37,028 nt of DNA. Origin: Sphingomonadales bacterium 63-6 (lineage in GTDB: Bacteria; Pseudomonadota; Alphaproteobacteria; Sphingomonadales; Sphingomonadaceae). Both the position numbers and the translations under genes were made by a program. Positions 25,364-37,028 of the stretch are shown one piece after another (within the stretch, counting starts at the first letter, position 1; each line of letters opens with the position of its first letter). The notes under the pieces were generated by a model. The model was not told the origin of the DNA, did not search any database, and saw only the letters and a program-made list of their open reading frames with translations. Location of the stretch: contig MKUB01000190.1 of NCBI GenBank assembly GCA_001898545.1, positions 1 through 37,028 of the forward strand, read 5' to 3'.

Positions 25364-25403
25364 GGTGCGGCCCGGCATTCCAGAGCATCTGCCGGGCCGC
25401 ACC
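25364..25403 (+). terminator. 14-bp perfect stem-loop between the tandem dioxygenase genes
   Basis: GGTGCGGCCCGGCA pairs fully with TGCCGGGCCGCACC around a 12-nt loop, 15 bp after the first gene's stop. It is very GC-rich and stable but lacks a T-run (ACCCTATCC follows). It is likely a transcript end or an mRNA-stabilising element separating expression of the two copies. Confidence 0.55.
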
Positions 25404-25510
25404 ACCCTATCCTTCTGTCTGCGTATCTTGGCTGCGCCGCGGCCACTCTTGCCTTAGCCCTGCGAATTGCTTATTGGCCGACTAGATAATTAGCAGGCTA
25501 AGGATTCGCC

Positions 25511-26449
25511 ATGTCTATTACGGTCACCCCCATCCTGCCGCGTTTCGGCGCGGAGGTCTCTGGCATCGATATTACCGGCCCGCTGAGCGAAGAGAGCAAA
25601 CGCGAGATCATCGATATCCAGAACCGCTGGGGCGTAACGGTGTGGCGCGATACTGGGCTGAATGATGACAGCCATGTCGCCTTCACCCGCATCTTCGGCG
25701 ATGTGATCCTGGCGCCAAAGACAAGGGGAAGGCCCCGCTTCGCCCATCCCGAACTGTTCGACGCGTCCAATCTCGATGCCGATGGCAATATCGTGGATGA
25801 CGAGCATCGCCGCCTGACCAATCGCGGAAACCGCCTGTGGCACAGCGACAGCTCCTTTGTGCAGGAACGGGCGGCGCAATCCCTGCTGCTGTGCCATGAA
25901 GCGCCCAATGGTGGCCCTACCTGGTTTGCCGATACGCGCAGCGCCTATGACGATCTGCCACAGGCGATGAAAGACAAGCTCGAAGGGCTTGAGGCGCGCC
26001 ATTGCTATTTCTGGTCCCGCCGCCGGGCTGGCTATCCCTACACGGAAGAAGAGGTCGATCATTTCCCGCACTCGGTTCATCCGGTCGTCCATGTCCATGC
26101 AGGATCGGGGCGCAAGGCGCTCTATCTGGGGGCCCATGCCCGCGACATCGTTGGCATGGAACGGGAAGAAGGCCGCGCCCTGATCGAGGAACTGAACGAT
26201 TGGGTGGCCCGCCCCGACTATATCTTCCCGGTTGAATATCGGCCCGGGGACATGGTCATCTGGGATAATTTGTGCAGCTATCATCGGGCAGGCGATTTCG
26301 ACGAATTCCTGCATCGGCGGGACATGCGCCGCACCACTATTCGCGATCCGCAGGCGCCGGATTCGGGTGAGGGCTCGGTCCAGGCGATGTTCACCCAGGC
26401 AAGCCAGGCCGACGGCCGAATTGCCGGTCGGCAGGATACGAAAAGCTAA
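25511..26449 (+). CDS. TauD/TfdA-family Fe(II)/alpha-ketoglutarate dioxygenase (tandem copy 2)
   Basis: The 312-residue paralogue of the preceding gene keeps the full active site: H111 and D113 (W-H-S-D-S-S-F), H258 (N-L-C-S-Y-H-R) and the R-R-D-M-R-R-T-T arginines. It should therefore be catalytically competent. Identity is nearly complete around G-V-T-V-W-R-D-T-G-L, W-F-A-D-T-R-S-A-Y and F-W-S-R-R-R-A-G-Y-P-Y-T-E-E-E-V-D. Differences cluster at residues 64-80, 100-106, 184-192 and the C-terminus, the places most likely to alter the substrate pocket. AAGGA precedes ATG 25511. The substrate is unknown. It is followed 73 bp later by the HD-GYP-like gene on the same strand. Confidence 0.9.
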   Translation: MSITVTPILPRFGAEVSGIDITGPLSEESKREIIDIQNRWGVTVWRDTGLNDDSHVAFTRIFGDVILAPKTRGRPRFAHPELFDASNLDADGNIVDDEHRRLTNRGNRLWHSDSSFVQERAAQSLLLCHEAPNGGPTWFADTRSAYDDLPQAMKDKLEGLEARHCYFWSRRRAGYPYTEEEVDHFPHSVHPVVHVHAGSGRKALYLGAHARDIVGMEREEGRALIEELNDWVARPDYIFPVEYRPGDMVIWDNLCSYHRAGDFDEFLHRRDMRRTTIRDPQAPDSGEGSVQAMFTQASQADGRIAGRQDTKS

Positions 26450-26522
26450 CTGACAAGCAAGGCTGCCTTAACCATCCTCGTCCGGAAGCCGATAAGGCTG
26501 GTGCAGCTAGAATGCCCGGGCG

Positions 26523-27878
26523 ATGCTGCACGAGGATGTCCTTCGCCGCCGCCGGGAGCAAACGGGGGGCTCGCTTGCGGAAGTGGTCCGCGCCTTTGGC
26601 CATGCGCTCGATCTCGCCGACGGTCAGCCCGATGGCCATAGCACCCGCGCCTGCTATCTCGGTTGCCTGCTGGGACAGGAGATTGGCCTTGCTCCACGGG
26701 AGCTTGGCGAGCTGTTCTTCGTCCTGCTGCTCAAGGATCTCGGCAGTTCCGCCAATGCCGCCCGGATCGGCGAGATATTCCAGACGGACGACCTACACTT
26801 CAAGCGGGCGCTCAAGACCTTGCCCGCAAACCGTCCTGCTCGTCTGAGAGCCCTGGTTGCGCAATGCGCCCGCGACAGGCCGCTTGCCCGGCGCATTCCC
26901 GTCATCGCCAATTTCCTGCTCCATCGGGATGCGATTGCGCAGGAACTGGTTCAGCTACGCGCCTCGCGCGGAGCGACCCTCGCTGCCGGACTGGGCCTCG
27001 CACCGGCAATATGCAGCGGGATCTACCATCTCGACGAACATTGGGACGGCTCGGGCAGGCCCAGCCATCTGAGCGGAGCGGCTATACCGCTCTATGCCCG
27101 CATCGCGCAGATCGCCCAGGTGGCGGACATATTCTACATCCATGGCGGCCCTTCGGCAGCTATTGACGAAGTTACCGCAAGGGCCGGACGCCAACTCGAT
27201 CCGTCTCTGGCGGAGGCGTTCGGCAGGGTTGCGGAACGGGCGCGAAGCTGGGCCGATCTCGGTTCCACCGCGCTTCCCGGCATGCTCTTCACGCTCGTGC
27301 CGGAAGCGCGGGATATGCTCATCGACGAAGACGCCCTGGACCGGCTCGCCGCGGTCTTCGGCCAGGTGGTTGACGCCAAGAGCGCCTATACGGCCGGCCA
27401 CTCCACGCGGCTCGTCGTGCTTGTCGATCGGGTGGCGGCCAGGCTCGGCATGCTGCCAGCGCGGCGCAGGGCCCTATGCCGGGCGGCAGCCCTGCATGAC
27501 GTTGGCAAGCTGGGCATTCCCACTACCATACTCGACAAGCCTTCCGCCCTTGGGGAAAGCGAATGGGAACTGATGCGCGGCCATGCCGGGCGGACCAGAG
27601 CGCTGTTGGGGAAGATCGGCATCTTCTCCGAGATGGCGGCCTTTGCCGCAGCCCATCATGAGAGGCTGGACGGCATGGGCTATCCCTCCGGCCTCGACGA
27701 TGCGGCGATTGCGCGCGAGACCCGGATCATCACCGTGTGCGACTTCTATGACGCCTTGACCTCGAACCGCCCCTATCGCCCTGCACTCAGTCCTGCGGAG
27801 GCCTTGGCGGCAATGCAGGCCGAAGTGGGCAAGGGAATTGACGGCGAGGTCTTCGCCGCACTCCAATCCGTTCTCTAA
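26523..27878 (+). CDS. HD-domain phosphohydrolase with degenerate N-terminal and intact C-terminal HD-GYP-like modules
   Basis: The 451-residue product contains two HD-GYP-like halves. The C-terminal one (about 285-451) keeps A-G-H-S (291-294), the HD pair in H-D-V-G-K (325-329), H-H-E-R-L-D-G-M-G-Y-P-S-G (378-390) and the late Asp in C-D-F-Y-D-A-L-T-S-N-R-P-Y. It matches active HD-GYP domains that cut cyclic di-GMP or related signals. The N-terminal half (about 20-235) repeats the layout but has K-D-L-G (71-74) instead of H-D-x-G and W-D-G-S-G-R-P instead of G-Y-P, so it has probably lost catalysis. I recognise this layout from other proteobacterial HD proteins with the K-D-x-G-x-S-x-N-A-A block. 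It has no membrane or receiver domain. It ends 4 bp from the convergent third dioxygenase. Confidence 0.85.
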   Translation: MLHEDVLRRRREQTGGSLAEVVRAFGHALDLADGQPDGHSTRACYLGCLLGQEIGLAPRELGELFFVLLLKDLGSSANAARIGEIFQTDDLHFKRALKTLPANRPARLRALVAQCARDRPLARRIPVIANFLLHRDAIAQELVQLRASRGATLAAGLGLAPAICSGIYHLDEHWDGSGRPSHLSGAAIPLYARIAQIAQVADIFYIHGGPSAAIDEVTARAGRQLDPSLAEAFGRVAERARSWADLGSTALPGMLFTLVPEARDMLIDEDALDRLAAVFGQVVDAKSAYTAGHSTRLVVLVDRVAARLGMLPARRRALCRAAALHDVGKLGIPTTILDKPSALGESEWELMRGHAGRTRALLGKIGIFSEMAAFAAAHHERLDGMGYPSGLDDAAIARETRIITVCDFYDALTSNRPYRPALSPAEALAAMQAEVGKGIDGEVFAALQSVL

Positions 27879-27882
27879 CTGC

Positions 27883-28812
27883 TCAGGCGGCGACCAGCCC
27901 CTGCCCGATCATCCATTCAAGCGCGGAGATTTCCGGCCCGCTTTCGTTGATGGTGGTGCGGCGCATGTCGCGGCGAAATTCATCGGTCAGCAGCGGCGTT
28001 GCCGCATGCATGGTGCAGCGATTGTCCCAGATGACCAGATCCCAGCGCTTCCACTGGTGGCGGTAGATATATTTCTCCTGCGTGGCGTGGGCATAAAGCT
28101 CTTCCACCAATTCGCGGCCTTCTGCCTCGTCCCAGCCCTTGATGCCGATGCAGTGGCCGCCCACGAACAGGCCTTTGCGGCCATAGGGCATGATACGGAC
28201 CAGCGGATGCTCCACTTCTGGGAAGGGAATGATGCGCTTTTCCTGCGGTGTGATCTCGCCCTGCAACCCGGCGCGGCGACGGCCTTCCCAGAAATCGTGT
28301 ACGCCGATCAGGTCTTCGATCCGGTCCTTCATCGCCTGCGGCAGATCGTCATAGGCGGCGCGGGCATCGGTGAACCATGTATCGCCCCCGGCACTGGGCG
28401 GCGGCGTTTCCACGCCATGCAGCAGCGACCATTTGGTGGGCATGGGGTGGAAGGAACTGTCCGTGTGGAAACGCTCCGCACCCTTGGCCAGCTTCGCTGC
28501 ATCGTCGCCATAGGGAATGATCTCGCCATTGTGGTCAAGATTGCCGGCATAGAAAATGCCCGGCGTAATCACCCGGCGGCCCTGCGGTCGCGGCGCGGCA
28601 TCCTTGGCGCGGCTGGGGATTTCGAGCGGGCCGAAAGCACGGCTGAAGGTCTTCTGCTGCTCGTCTGTGATTTCCGCGTCGCGGATCGCCAGCACGCCAT
28701 ATTGCGCCATGGCCTGCTCCACCAGATCGACCAGCGCGGCATCGGGCGCATTGGTCAGGTCCGCGCCAATCAGCTCGGCGGCGAATAAAGGGTGCAGCGG
28801 CTTTACTTCCAT
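27883..28812 (-). CDS. Third TauD/TfdA-family dioxygenase, divergent type
   Basis: The 309-residue product has the facial triad H116/D118 (F-H-T-D-S-S-F) and H269 (N-R-C-T-M-H-A), and the R-R-D-M-R-R-T-T arginine motif near 280. It should be active. It shares the W-F-T-D-A-R-A-A-Y-D-D-L-P-Q-A-M-K-D block with the tandem pair, but is otherwise clearly divergent (different N-terminus, P-Y-G-D-D and W-K-R-W-D-L-V-I-W-D-N-R insertions). It is therefore an older relative, not a recent copy. AGAGGA lies before ATG 28812. It follows the pfkB-type gene by 27 bp and so is probably the last gene of the gltB-gltD-pfkB-tauD unit. The substrate is unknown. Confidence 0.88.
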   Translation of the reverse strand: MEVKPLHPLFAAELIGADLTNAPDAALVDLVEQAMAQYGVLAIRDAEITDEQQKTFSRAFGPLEIPSRAKDAAPRPQGRRVITPGIFYAGNLDHNGEIIPYGDDAAKLAKGAERFHTDSSFHPMPTKWSLLHGVETPPPSAGGDTWFTDARAAYDDLPQAMKDRIEDLIGVHDFWEGRRRAGLQGEITPQEKRIIPFPEVEHPLVRIMPYGRKGLFVGGHCIGIKGWDEAEGRELVEELYAHATQEKYIYRHQWKRWDLVIWDNRCTMHAATPLLTDEFRRDMRRTTINESGPEISALEWMIGQGLVAA

Positions 28813-28839
28813 GGTTCATCCTCTCTTCCGGCCCGGCTC

Positions 28840-29766
28840 TTACCGGGTCTCGGCGGCGTAGAGCCGCTCTATATCATCCACCCGGCACAGATCCGTGCCG
28901 GGTGTGAGTACGGCAGCACTGCCTGCGGCCATGCCATAGCGCAAGGCGTCGTAGGGATCGCGTCCATTGGCCAGGGCGAAGACCATCGCGGCAAGGAAAC
29001 TGTCGCCTGCTCCCACGGCGCTTTTCGCTTCGACCGGGATGGCAGGCAGGAACCGCGCCCCCGCTTTCGATGCCAGCAGTCCGCCCTTGTCGCCCAGAGT
29101 GACAGCTACCAGCTCTGCAGCCCCCCGCTCAACGATAGTCATCGCCGCAGCGGCATATTCCTCTTCTGTGTCGAGCGGGCGCCCGGCGAGCTGTTCCAGC
29201 TCATCCTCATTGGGTTTCACAAGATGGACTGGCGCCCCGGCCAGCGCGGCCTTGAGCGCTTCGCCCGAACTGTCGAGCACGAAGCGGAAGCCCTGTTCCT
29301 GCGCGATGCGGGCCACCAGGGCATAGAAATCGGCCGGCACTCCGCGCGGCAGCGATCCGCTTGCGACGAGATAATCACATTTCGCATCGACAAGCTGGTC
29401 CAGACAGGCACGCCATTCCGCTTCGCTGACTATCGGACCTTCAGGCACGAAGCGGAATTCCCGCCCACTTTCCAGCTCATGCACAGTGCAGGCGATGCGG
29501 GTTTCCTGCGCGATCCGCGTCGGGCGGCGCACGATCTGGTGCAGGTCCAGCAAGCCGTCCAACGCGACGCCGGTCGCTCCGCCGGACAGATAATGGCACA
29601 CCGCATTGCCGCCCAGCCGCACGAAGACACGGGCGACATTGATGCCGCCCCCGCCCGGATCGTAATGCTCGTTATGGCTGCGCAGCTTGCGCGTTGGTTC
29701 CAGGCGCTCGACGTCATAGGAGACGTCGAGCGTCGGGTTCATGGTCAGCGTGGCGATGGTGGGCAT
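28840..29766 (-). CDS. PfkB-family hexose/phosphohexose kinase
   Basis: This ribokinase-fold enzyme phosphorylates a sugar or sugar phosphate. The 308-residue length and the M-T-M-N-P-T-L-D start of the 1-phosphofructokinase/Pfk-2/tagatose-6-P kinase subgroup suggest a phosphorylated hexose substrate. It has the substrate-end G-G-G-G-I-N-V-A-R (38-46), the K-P-N-E-D-E-L block (184-190) and the A-V-G-A-G-D-S-F signature with catalytic D255. Choosing between fructose-1-P, fructose-6-P and tagatose-6-P is not possible from sequence; there is no fructose PTS nearby. It starts 26 bp after gltD and is followed by the third dioxygenase after 27 bp. This is an unexpected place for a sugar kinase, within the glutamate synthase unit. 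Confidence 0.88.
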   Translation of the reverse strand: MPTIATLTMNPTLDVSYDVERLEPTRKLRSHNEHYDPGGGGINVARVFVRLGGNAVCHYLSGGATGVALDGLLDLHQIVRRPTRIAQETRIACTVHELESGREFRFVPEGPIVSEAEWRACLDQLVDAKCDYLVASGSLPRGVPADFYALVARIAQEQGFRFVLDSSGEALKAALAGAPVHLVKPNEDELEQLAGRPLDTEEEYAAAAMTIVERGAAELVAVTLGDKGGLLASKAGARFLPAIPVEAKSAVGAGDSFLAAMVFALANGRDPYDALRYGMAAGSAAVLTPGTDLCRVDDIERLYAAETR

Positions 29767-29792
29767 AGGCTGCGCCCCCTATCGCCGCCGGA

Positions 29793-31229
29793 TCAGCGCG
29801 GCAGTTCGGTGACGCCCATCAGGGCTTCGTCCACCGCGCGGGCGCACTGGCGGCCTTCGCGGATCGCCCAGACGACAAGGCTCTGCCCACGGCGCATATC
29901 GCCACAGGAGAAGACCATGTCTTCGCTGGTGCTATAGCTTTCCGTATCGGCATCGACATTGCCGCGATCGGTCAGCTTGACGCCCGCCTGATCGAGCAGC
30001 CCTGCCTTCTTGGGGCCAAGGAAGCCCATGGCGAGCAGAATGAGGTCGGCCTTGAGGACGAACTCGCTGCCCGGCACTTCCGTCAGTCTGCCTTCCGACC
30101 AGTCCGCGCGGACGCATTTCAGACCGGTGACGACGCCGTTTTCGCCGACCACTTCCTTGGTCAGTACAGCCCAGTCGCGGTCCACGCCTTCCTCATGGCT
30201 GGTGGAGGTGCGCAGCTTCATCGGCCAGTCGGGCCAGGTCAGCAGCTTGTTTTCCTTCACCGGCGGTTCCGGCATGATCTCGATCTGGGTGACCGAGGCC
30301 GCGCCCTGGCGGTTGGAGGTGCCAACGCAGTCGCTACCCGTATCGCCGCCGCCGATCACGATCACATGCTTGCCGGTGGCCAGCAGGCTGCCACGCGGCG
30401 CTGCACGGATTTCATCGTCGCCAGCGACGCGCTTGTTCTGCTGGGTCAGGAATTCCATCGCCAGGCGCACGCCGGACATTTCGAAGCCCGGAATGTTGAG
30501 CATGCGCGCATCTTCCGCGCCGCCCGACAGCACGATGGCGTCGAAGTTTTCCTTCAGGCTCTTGAACGAAACATCCACGCCCACTTCGGTGGAAGTCTTG
30601 AAGGTCACCCCTTCGGCCTGCATCTGCACCAGACGCCGGTTGATGAGGTGCTTCTCCATCTTGAAGTCGGGAATGCCGTAACGCAGCAACCCGCCCATCC
30701 GGTCGTTCTTTTCGAACAGGGTCACCGAATGGCCCGCGCGAGCAAGCTGCTGGGCGCAGGCCATGCCAGCCGGGCCGGAACCGATCACCGCCACGGTCTT
30801 GCCGGTGCGCTTTTCGGGGACCTGCGGCTGAATCCAGCCTTCCTTCCATCCACGATCGACGATGGCGCATTCGATCGACTTGATCGTCACCGGCTGGTCG
30901 ATGAGGTTCAGCGTGCAGCTTGCCTCGCACGGGGCGGGGCAAACGCGGCCGGTGAACTCGGGGAAGTTGTTGGTGGAGTGCAGAATCTCCAGCGCGTTCT
31001 GCCAGTCCCCTTCATAGACCAGATGGTTCCAGTCCGGGATGATGTTGTTCACCGGACAGCCATTGTGACAATAGGGAATGCCGCAATTCATGCAGCGGCT
31101 GGCCTGCTCGCGCAGGGCCGGTTCCGCATGCGGAATCACGAATTCCTTATAGTGCTTCACCCGTTCCTTCGGATCGTCATAGGTGCGATCCTGGCGGTCG
31201 ACTTCGAGAAAGCCGGTTTCCTTGCCCAT
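29793..31229 (-). CDS. gltD: Glutamate synthase (NADPH) small subunit GltD
   Basis: GltD oxidises NADPH and passes electrons through FAD and iron-sulfur clusters to GltB for glutamate synthesis from glutamine and 2-oxoglutarate. The 478-residue product has an N-terminal ferredoxin-like domain with cysteines 46, 49, 54, 58 ([14 protein letters not shown]) and 97, 101, 105 (C-P-A-P-C-E-A-S-C). The FAD site [11 protein letters not shown] follows around 146-156, then the NADPH-binding G-G-G-D-T-G-S-D-C and the final [10 protein letters not shown]. It follows gltB by 13 bp, so the two subunits are co-expressed. Confidence 0.96.
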   Translation of the reverse strand: MGKETGFLEVDRQDRTYDDPKERVKHYKEFVIPHAEPALREQASRCMNCGIPYCHNGCPVNNIIPDWNHLVYEGDWQNALEILHSTNNFPEFTGRVCPAPCEASCTLNLIDQPVTIKSIECAIVDRGWKEGWIQPQVPEKRTGKTVAVIGSGPAGMACAQQLARAGHSVTLFEKNDRMGGLLRYGIPDFKMEKHLINRRLVQMQAEGVTFKTSTEVGVDVSFKSLKENFDAIVLSGGAEDARMLNIPGFEMSGVRLAMEFLTQQNKRVAGDDEIRAAPRGSLLATGKHVIVIGGGDTGSDCVGTSNRQGAASVTQIEIMPEPPVKENKLLTWPDWPMKLRTSTSHEEGVDRDWAVLTKEVVGENGVVTGLKCVRADWSEGRLTEVPGSEFVLKADLILLAMGFLGPKKAGLLDQAGVKLTDRGNVDADTESYSTSEDMVFSCGDMRRGQSLVVWAIREGRQCARAVDEALMGVTELPR

Positions 31230-31242
31230 TTTTCCGTAACCC

Positions 31243-35883
<4,641 letters not shown>

Positions 35884-36151
35884 CAAATTCCCATTCCTGT
35901 CTAGCGCCGTACGGGCGCCGCCGAGAGGCAGCGCTTCTGGCAATGAAGCGCGACTCACCCGGCCGCGCCGGGCAGCAAAAATGTCGCGAGTTTTCGCCAT
36001 GGCGACAGGAAACTGTTTTTGCAACTATGGCGGGGCCCATGCGGCCCGAATTTTGCGCTGCGTGGCCGATGTGCAGCGGAGGCACAATTCGGCAAAGCCG
36101 CCCGGAATCAGAGGTTAAATGCCCCTTGCGAGGCGATAGACCACGCTGAGA
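35884..36151. other. 268-bp leader region of gltB
   Basis: No gene is convincing here. It lies between the minus-strand gene at 36152-37012 (upstream) and gltB, so it should hold the glt promoter. I cannot identify a clear sigma-54 (GG-N10-GC type) or sigma-70 site by eye, nor a terminator for the upstream gene. Confidence 0.4.
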
Positions 36152-37012
36152 TCAGGCGGCGCCGGTCTTGCGCTGAATCGCTGCCAGGGCATTGCGCAGA
36201 ACCCGCTCGGTTTCCGCCCGGTCGGCCCAGGGCCGGCCCGAAGGCGTCATGATCGGCTGGCTGAAGGGGCGCACATCGCCCGCAGGGGCAGGCATTTCAG
36301 GCATTTGCGCAGGCTTTTCCGCTTCCGGAACGGGGATGGCTGCCGTTTCTTCCCGCATGTCGCCGGTTTCGGGAAGGGCAACGCGCTGCGGTATCCGCAT
36401 GGCGAGGAGGGAGCTGTAGGAATCGCCTTCCCCAGCCTCGTCCTCGATTTCCTCCGTCTCTTCTTCCAGCGGAGCCGTCAGTGGAGGCAGGCCTGCAAGA
36501 GGCAGGGAGAGCGAGGCGATGACATCGTCCTCGTCGTCATATTCTTCTTCGCCGAACGCCTCCAGCTCCAGCGTCATGCTTCGCGGCCGCGCAGGAGCCG
36601 GTTCGGGTTCCGGCGCGGGAGCCACGGATGCAAGGCCAAGGATACGCTCTGCCGCAGCAAGCGGTTCAACCGGGTGAGCAGCAACGGGCGCTTCCGGAAC
36701 GGAAGCCACCGGAGCGAGAGCAATCACTGGCGCGGGGACAACCGGAGCTGGGGCCACGGGCTCCGCCACGGAAGCTTGAGGTGCGGAAGAGGCTGGCTCT
36801 TCCGGAGAAGCAGGCCGGGCGGCAGGCGGCGCTGCGGCAGGCCTTGCCCCGGAGAGATAGGTTGCCAGTTCGGCCAGGGCCGCAGGCGGCGGGCTCTGCG
36901 GACGAGCAGCGCGGCGCTGCATCGCAATTCCCAGCCGCTCGGCCAATTGCACCACGCCCATGCGAGAAAGATCCGCATCGGGATCGGAAGGCAGGTTCAG
37001 TTCGTCCGTCAC
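36152..37012 (-). CDS. Pro/Ala-rich acidic hypothetical protein, possibly partial at its 5' end
   Basis: I recognise no family. The product reads 286 residues from GTG 37012. The same frame stays open to the window edge, so the true start may lie outside. Three parts are visible. First is a short N-terminal segment with a helix (M-G-V-V-Q-L-A-E-R-L-G-I-A-M-Q-R-R). Next is a long disordered middle, rich in Pro/Ala (about 40-145) and then very acidic (E-E-E-Y-D-D-E-D-D, E-E-E-T-E-E-I-E-D-E). Last is a compact C-terminal helix (R-P-W-A-D-R-A-E-T-E-R-V-L-R-N-A-L-A-A-I-Q-R-K). Helical ends joined by a disordered linker suggest a tether or adaptor. There is no signal peptide or transmembrane helix, so it is presumably cytoplasmic. 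It lies upstream of gltB on the same strand, 268 bp away. Confidence 0.68.
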   Translation of the reverse strand: MTDELNLPSDPDADLSRMGVVQLAERLGIAMQRRAARPQSPPPAALAELATYLSGARPAAAPPAARPASPEEPASSAPQASVAEPVAPAPVVPAPVIALAPVASVPEAPVAAHPVEPLAAAERILGLASVAPAPEPEPAPARPRSMTLELEAFGEEEYDDEDDVIASLSLPLAGLPPLTAPLEEETEEIEDEAGEGDSYSSLLAMRIPQRVALPETGDMREETAAIPVPEAEKPAQMPEMPAPAGDVRPFSQPIMTPSGRPWADRAETERVLRNALAAIQRKTGAA

Positions 37013-37028
37013 TCGCGCTGTCGGCTGG

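Noticed and set aside
26455..26522. Near-repeat of AAGGCTG in the gap before the HD-GYP gene
   Set aside because: Only two short direct matches with no pairing or regular spacing; not a convincing repeat or operator.
24392..28812. Possible mobile or defence island
   Set aside because: No transposase, integrase, tRNA junction, direct repeats or nuclease/toxin genes are seen, and base composition looks like that of the neighbours.

Overview
The window is high-GC, gene-dense, unsplit chromosomal DNA. Its gene content and order point to an alphaproteobacterium of the Sphingomonadales (Novosphingobium/Sphingobium/Erythrobacter type). Pointers are the DUF3576-leuS-lptE-holA run, a fumC followed by a ribbon-helix-helix gene, a DUF455 ferritin-like protein, several TauD/TfdA dioxygenases, and a small protein ending in the D-E-S-F-P-A-S-D-P-P motif. 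The genus is inferred from gene content only; there is no rRNA in the window. I see no tRNA, CRISPR array, insertion sequence or prophage.

Layout. 1-624: 5' part of a secreted M28-type peptidase lipoprotein (minus). 741-5619: glnE, a one-cysteine Bcp peroxiredoxin, a DUF455 protein and an M23 endopeptidase (plus), ending at a good terminator. 5770-8341: galU (minus) diverging from murA and a small anchored protein (plus). 8338-10726: phbB-fumC-RHH operon (minus). 10857-11618: secreted, possibly beta-barrel protein (minus). 12041-16607: DUF3576 lipoprotein, leuS, lptE, holA (plus, the last three overlapping). 16809-21598: a small secreted protein followed by a compact polysaccharide-export module: OPX lipoprotein, Wzz/BY-kinase, TPR protein. 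21617-23475: rnd-lptC-lptA (minus). 23616-24296: ung. 24392-28812: two tandem TauD/TfdA dioxygenases, a double HD-GYP-like protein and, facing them, a third dioxygenase. 28840-35883: pfkB-type sugar kinase, gltD, gltB (minus, apparently one unit with the third dioxygenase). 36152-37012: Pro/Ala-rich acidic protein of unknown function.

How the genes work together. Envelope biogenesis is the main theme: lptE, lptC and lptA for lipopolysaccharide transport, murA and the M23 enzyme for peptidoglycan, galU for UDP-glucose, and an export/co-polymerase module for a surface polysaccharide whose glycosyltransferases are not in the window. Nitrogen assimilation flanks both ends (glnE left, gltBD right). 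phbB with fumC links polyhydroxybutyrate synthesis to the TCA cycle.

The least explained region is 24.4-28.8 kb: three alpha-ketoglutarate-dependent dioxygenases of unknown substrate around a degenerate tandem HD-GYP protein, with the third dioxygenase and a sugar kinase apparently attached to gltBD. I see no convincing new defence or mobile system. The strongest leads are this dioxygenase/HD-GYP cluster, the glt-pfkB-dioxygenase co-linearity, and the short export module with its unknown neighbours. All percentages and alignments mentioned are by-eye estimates.
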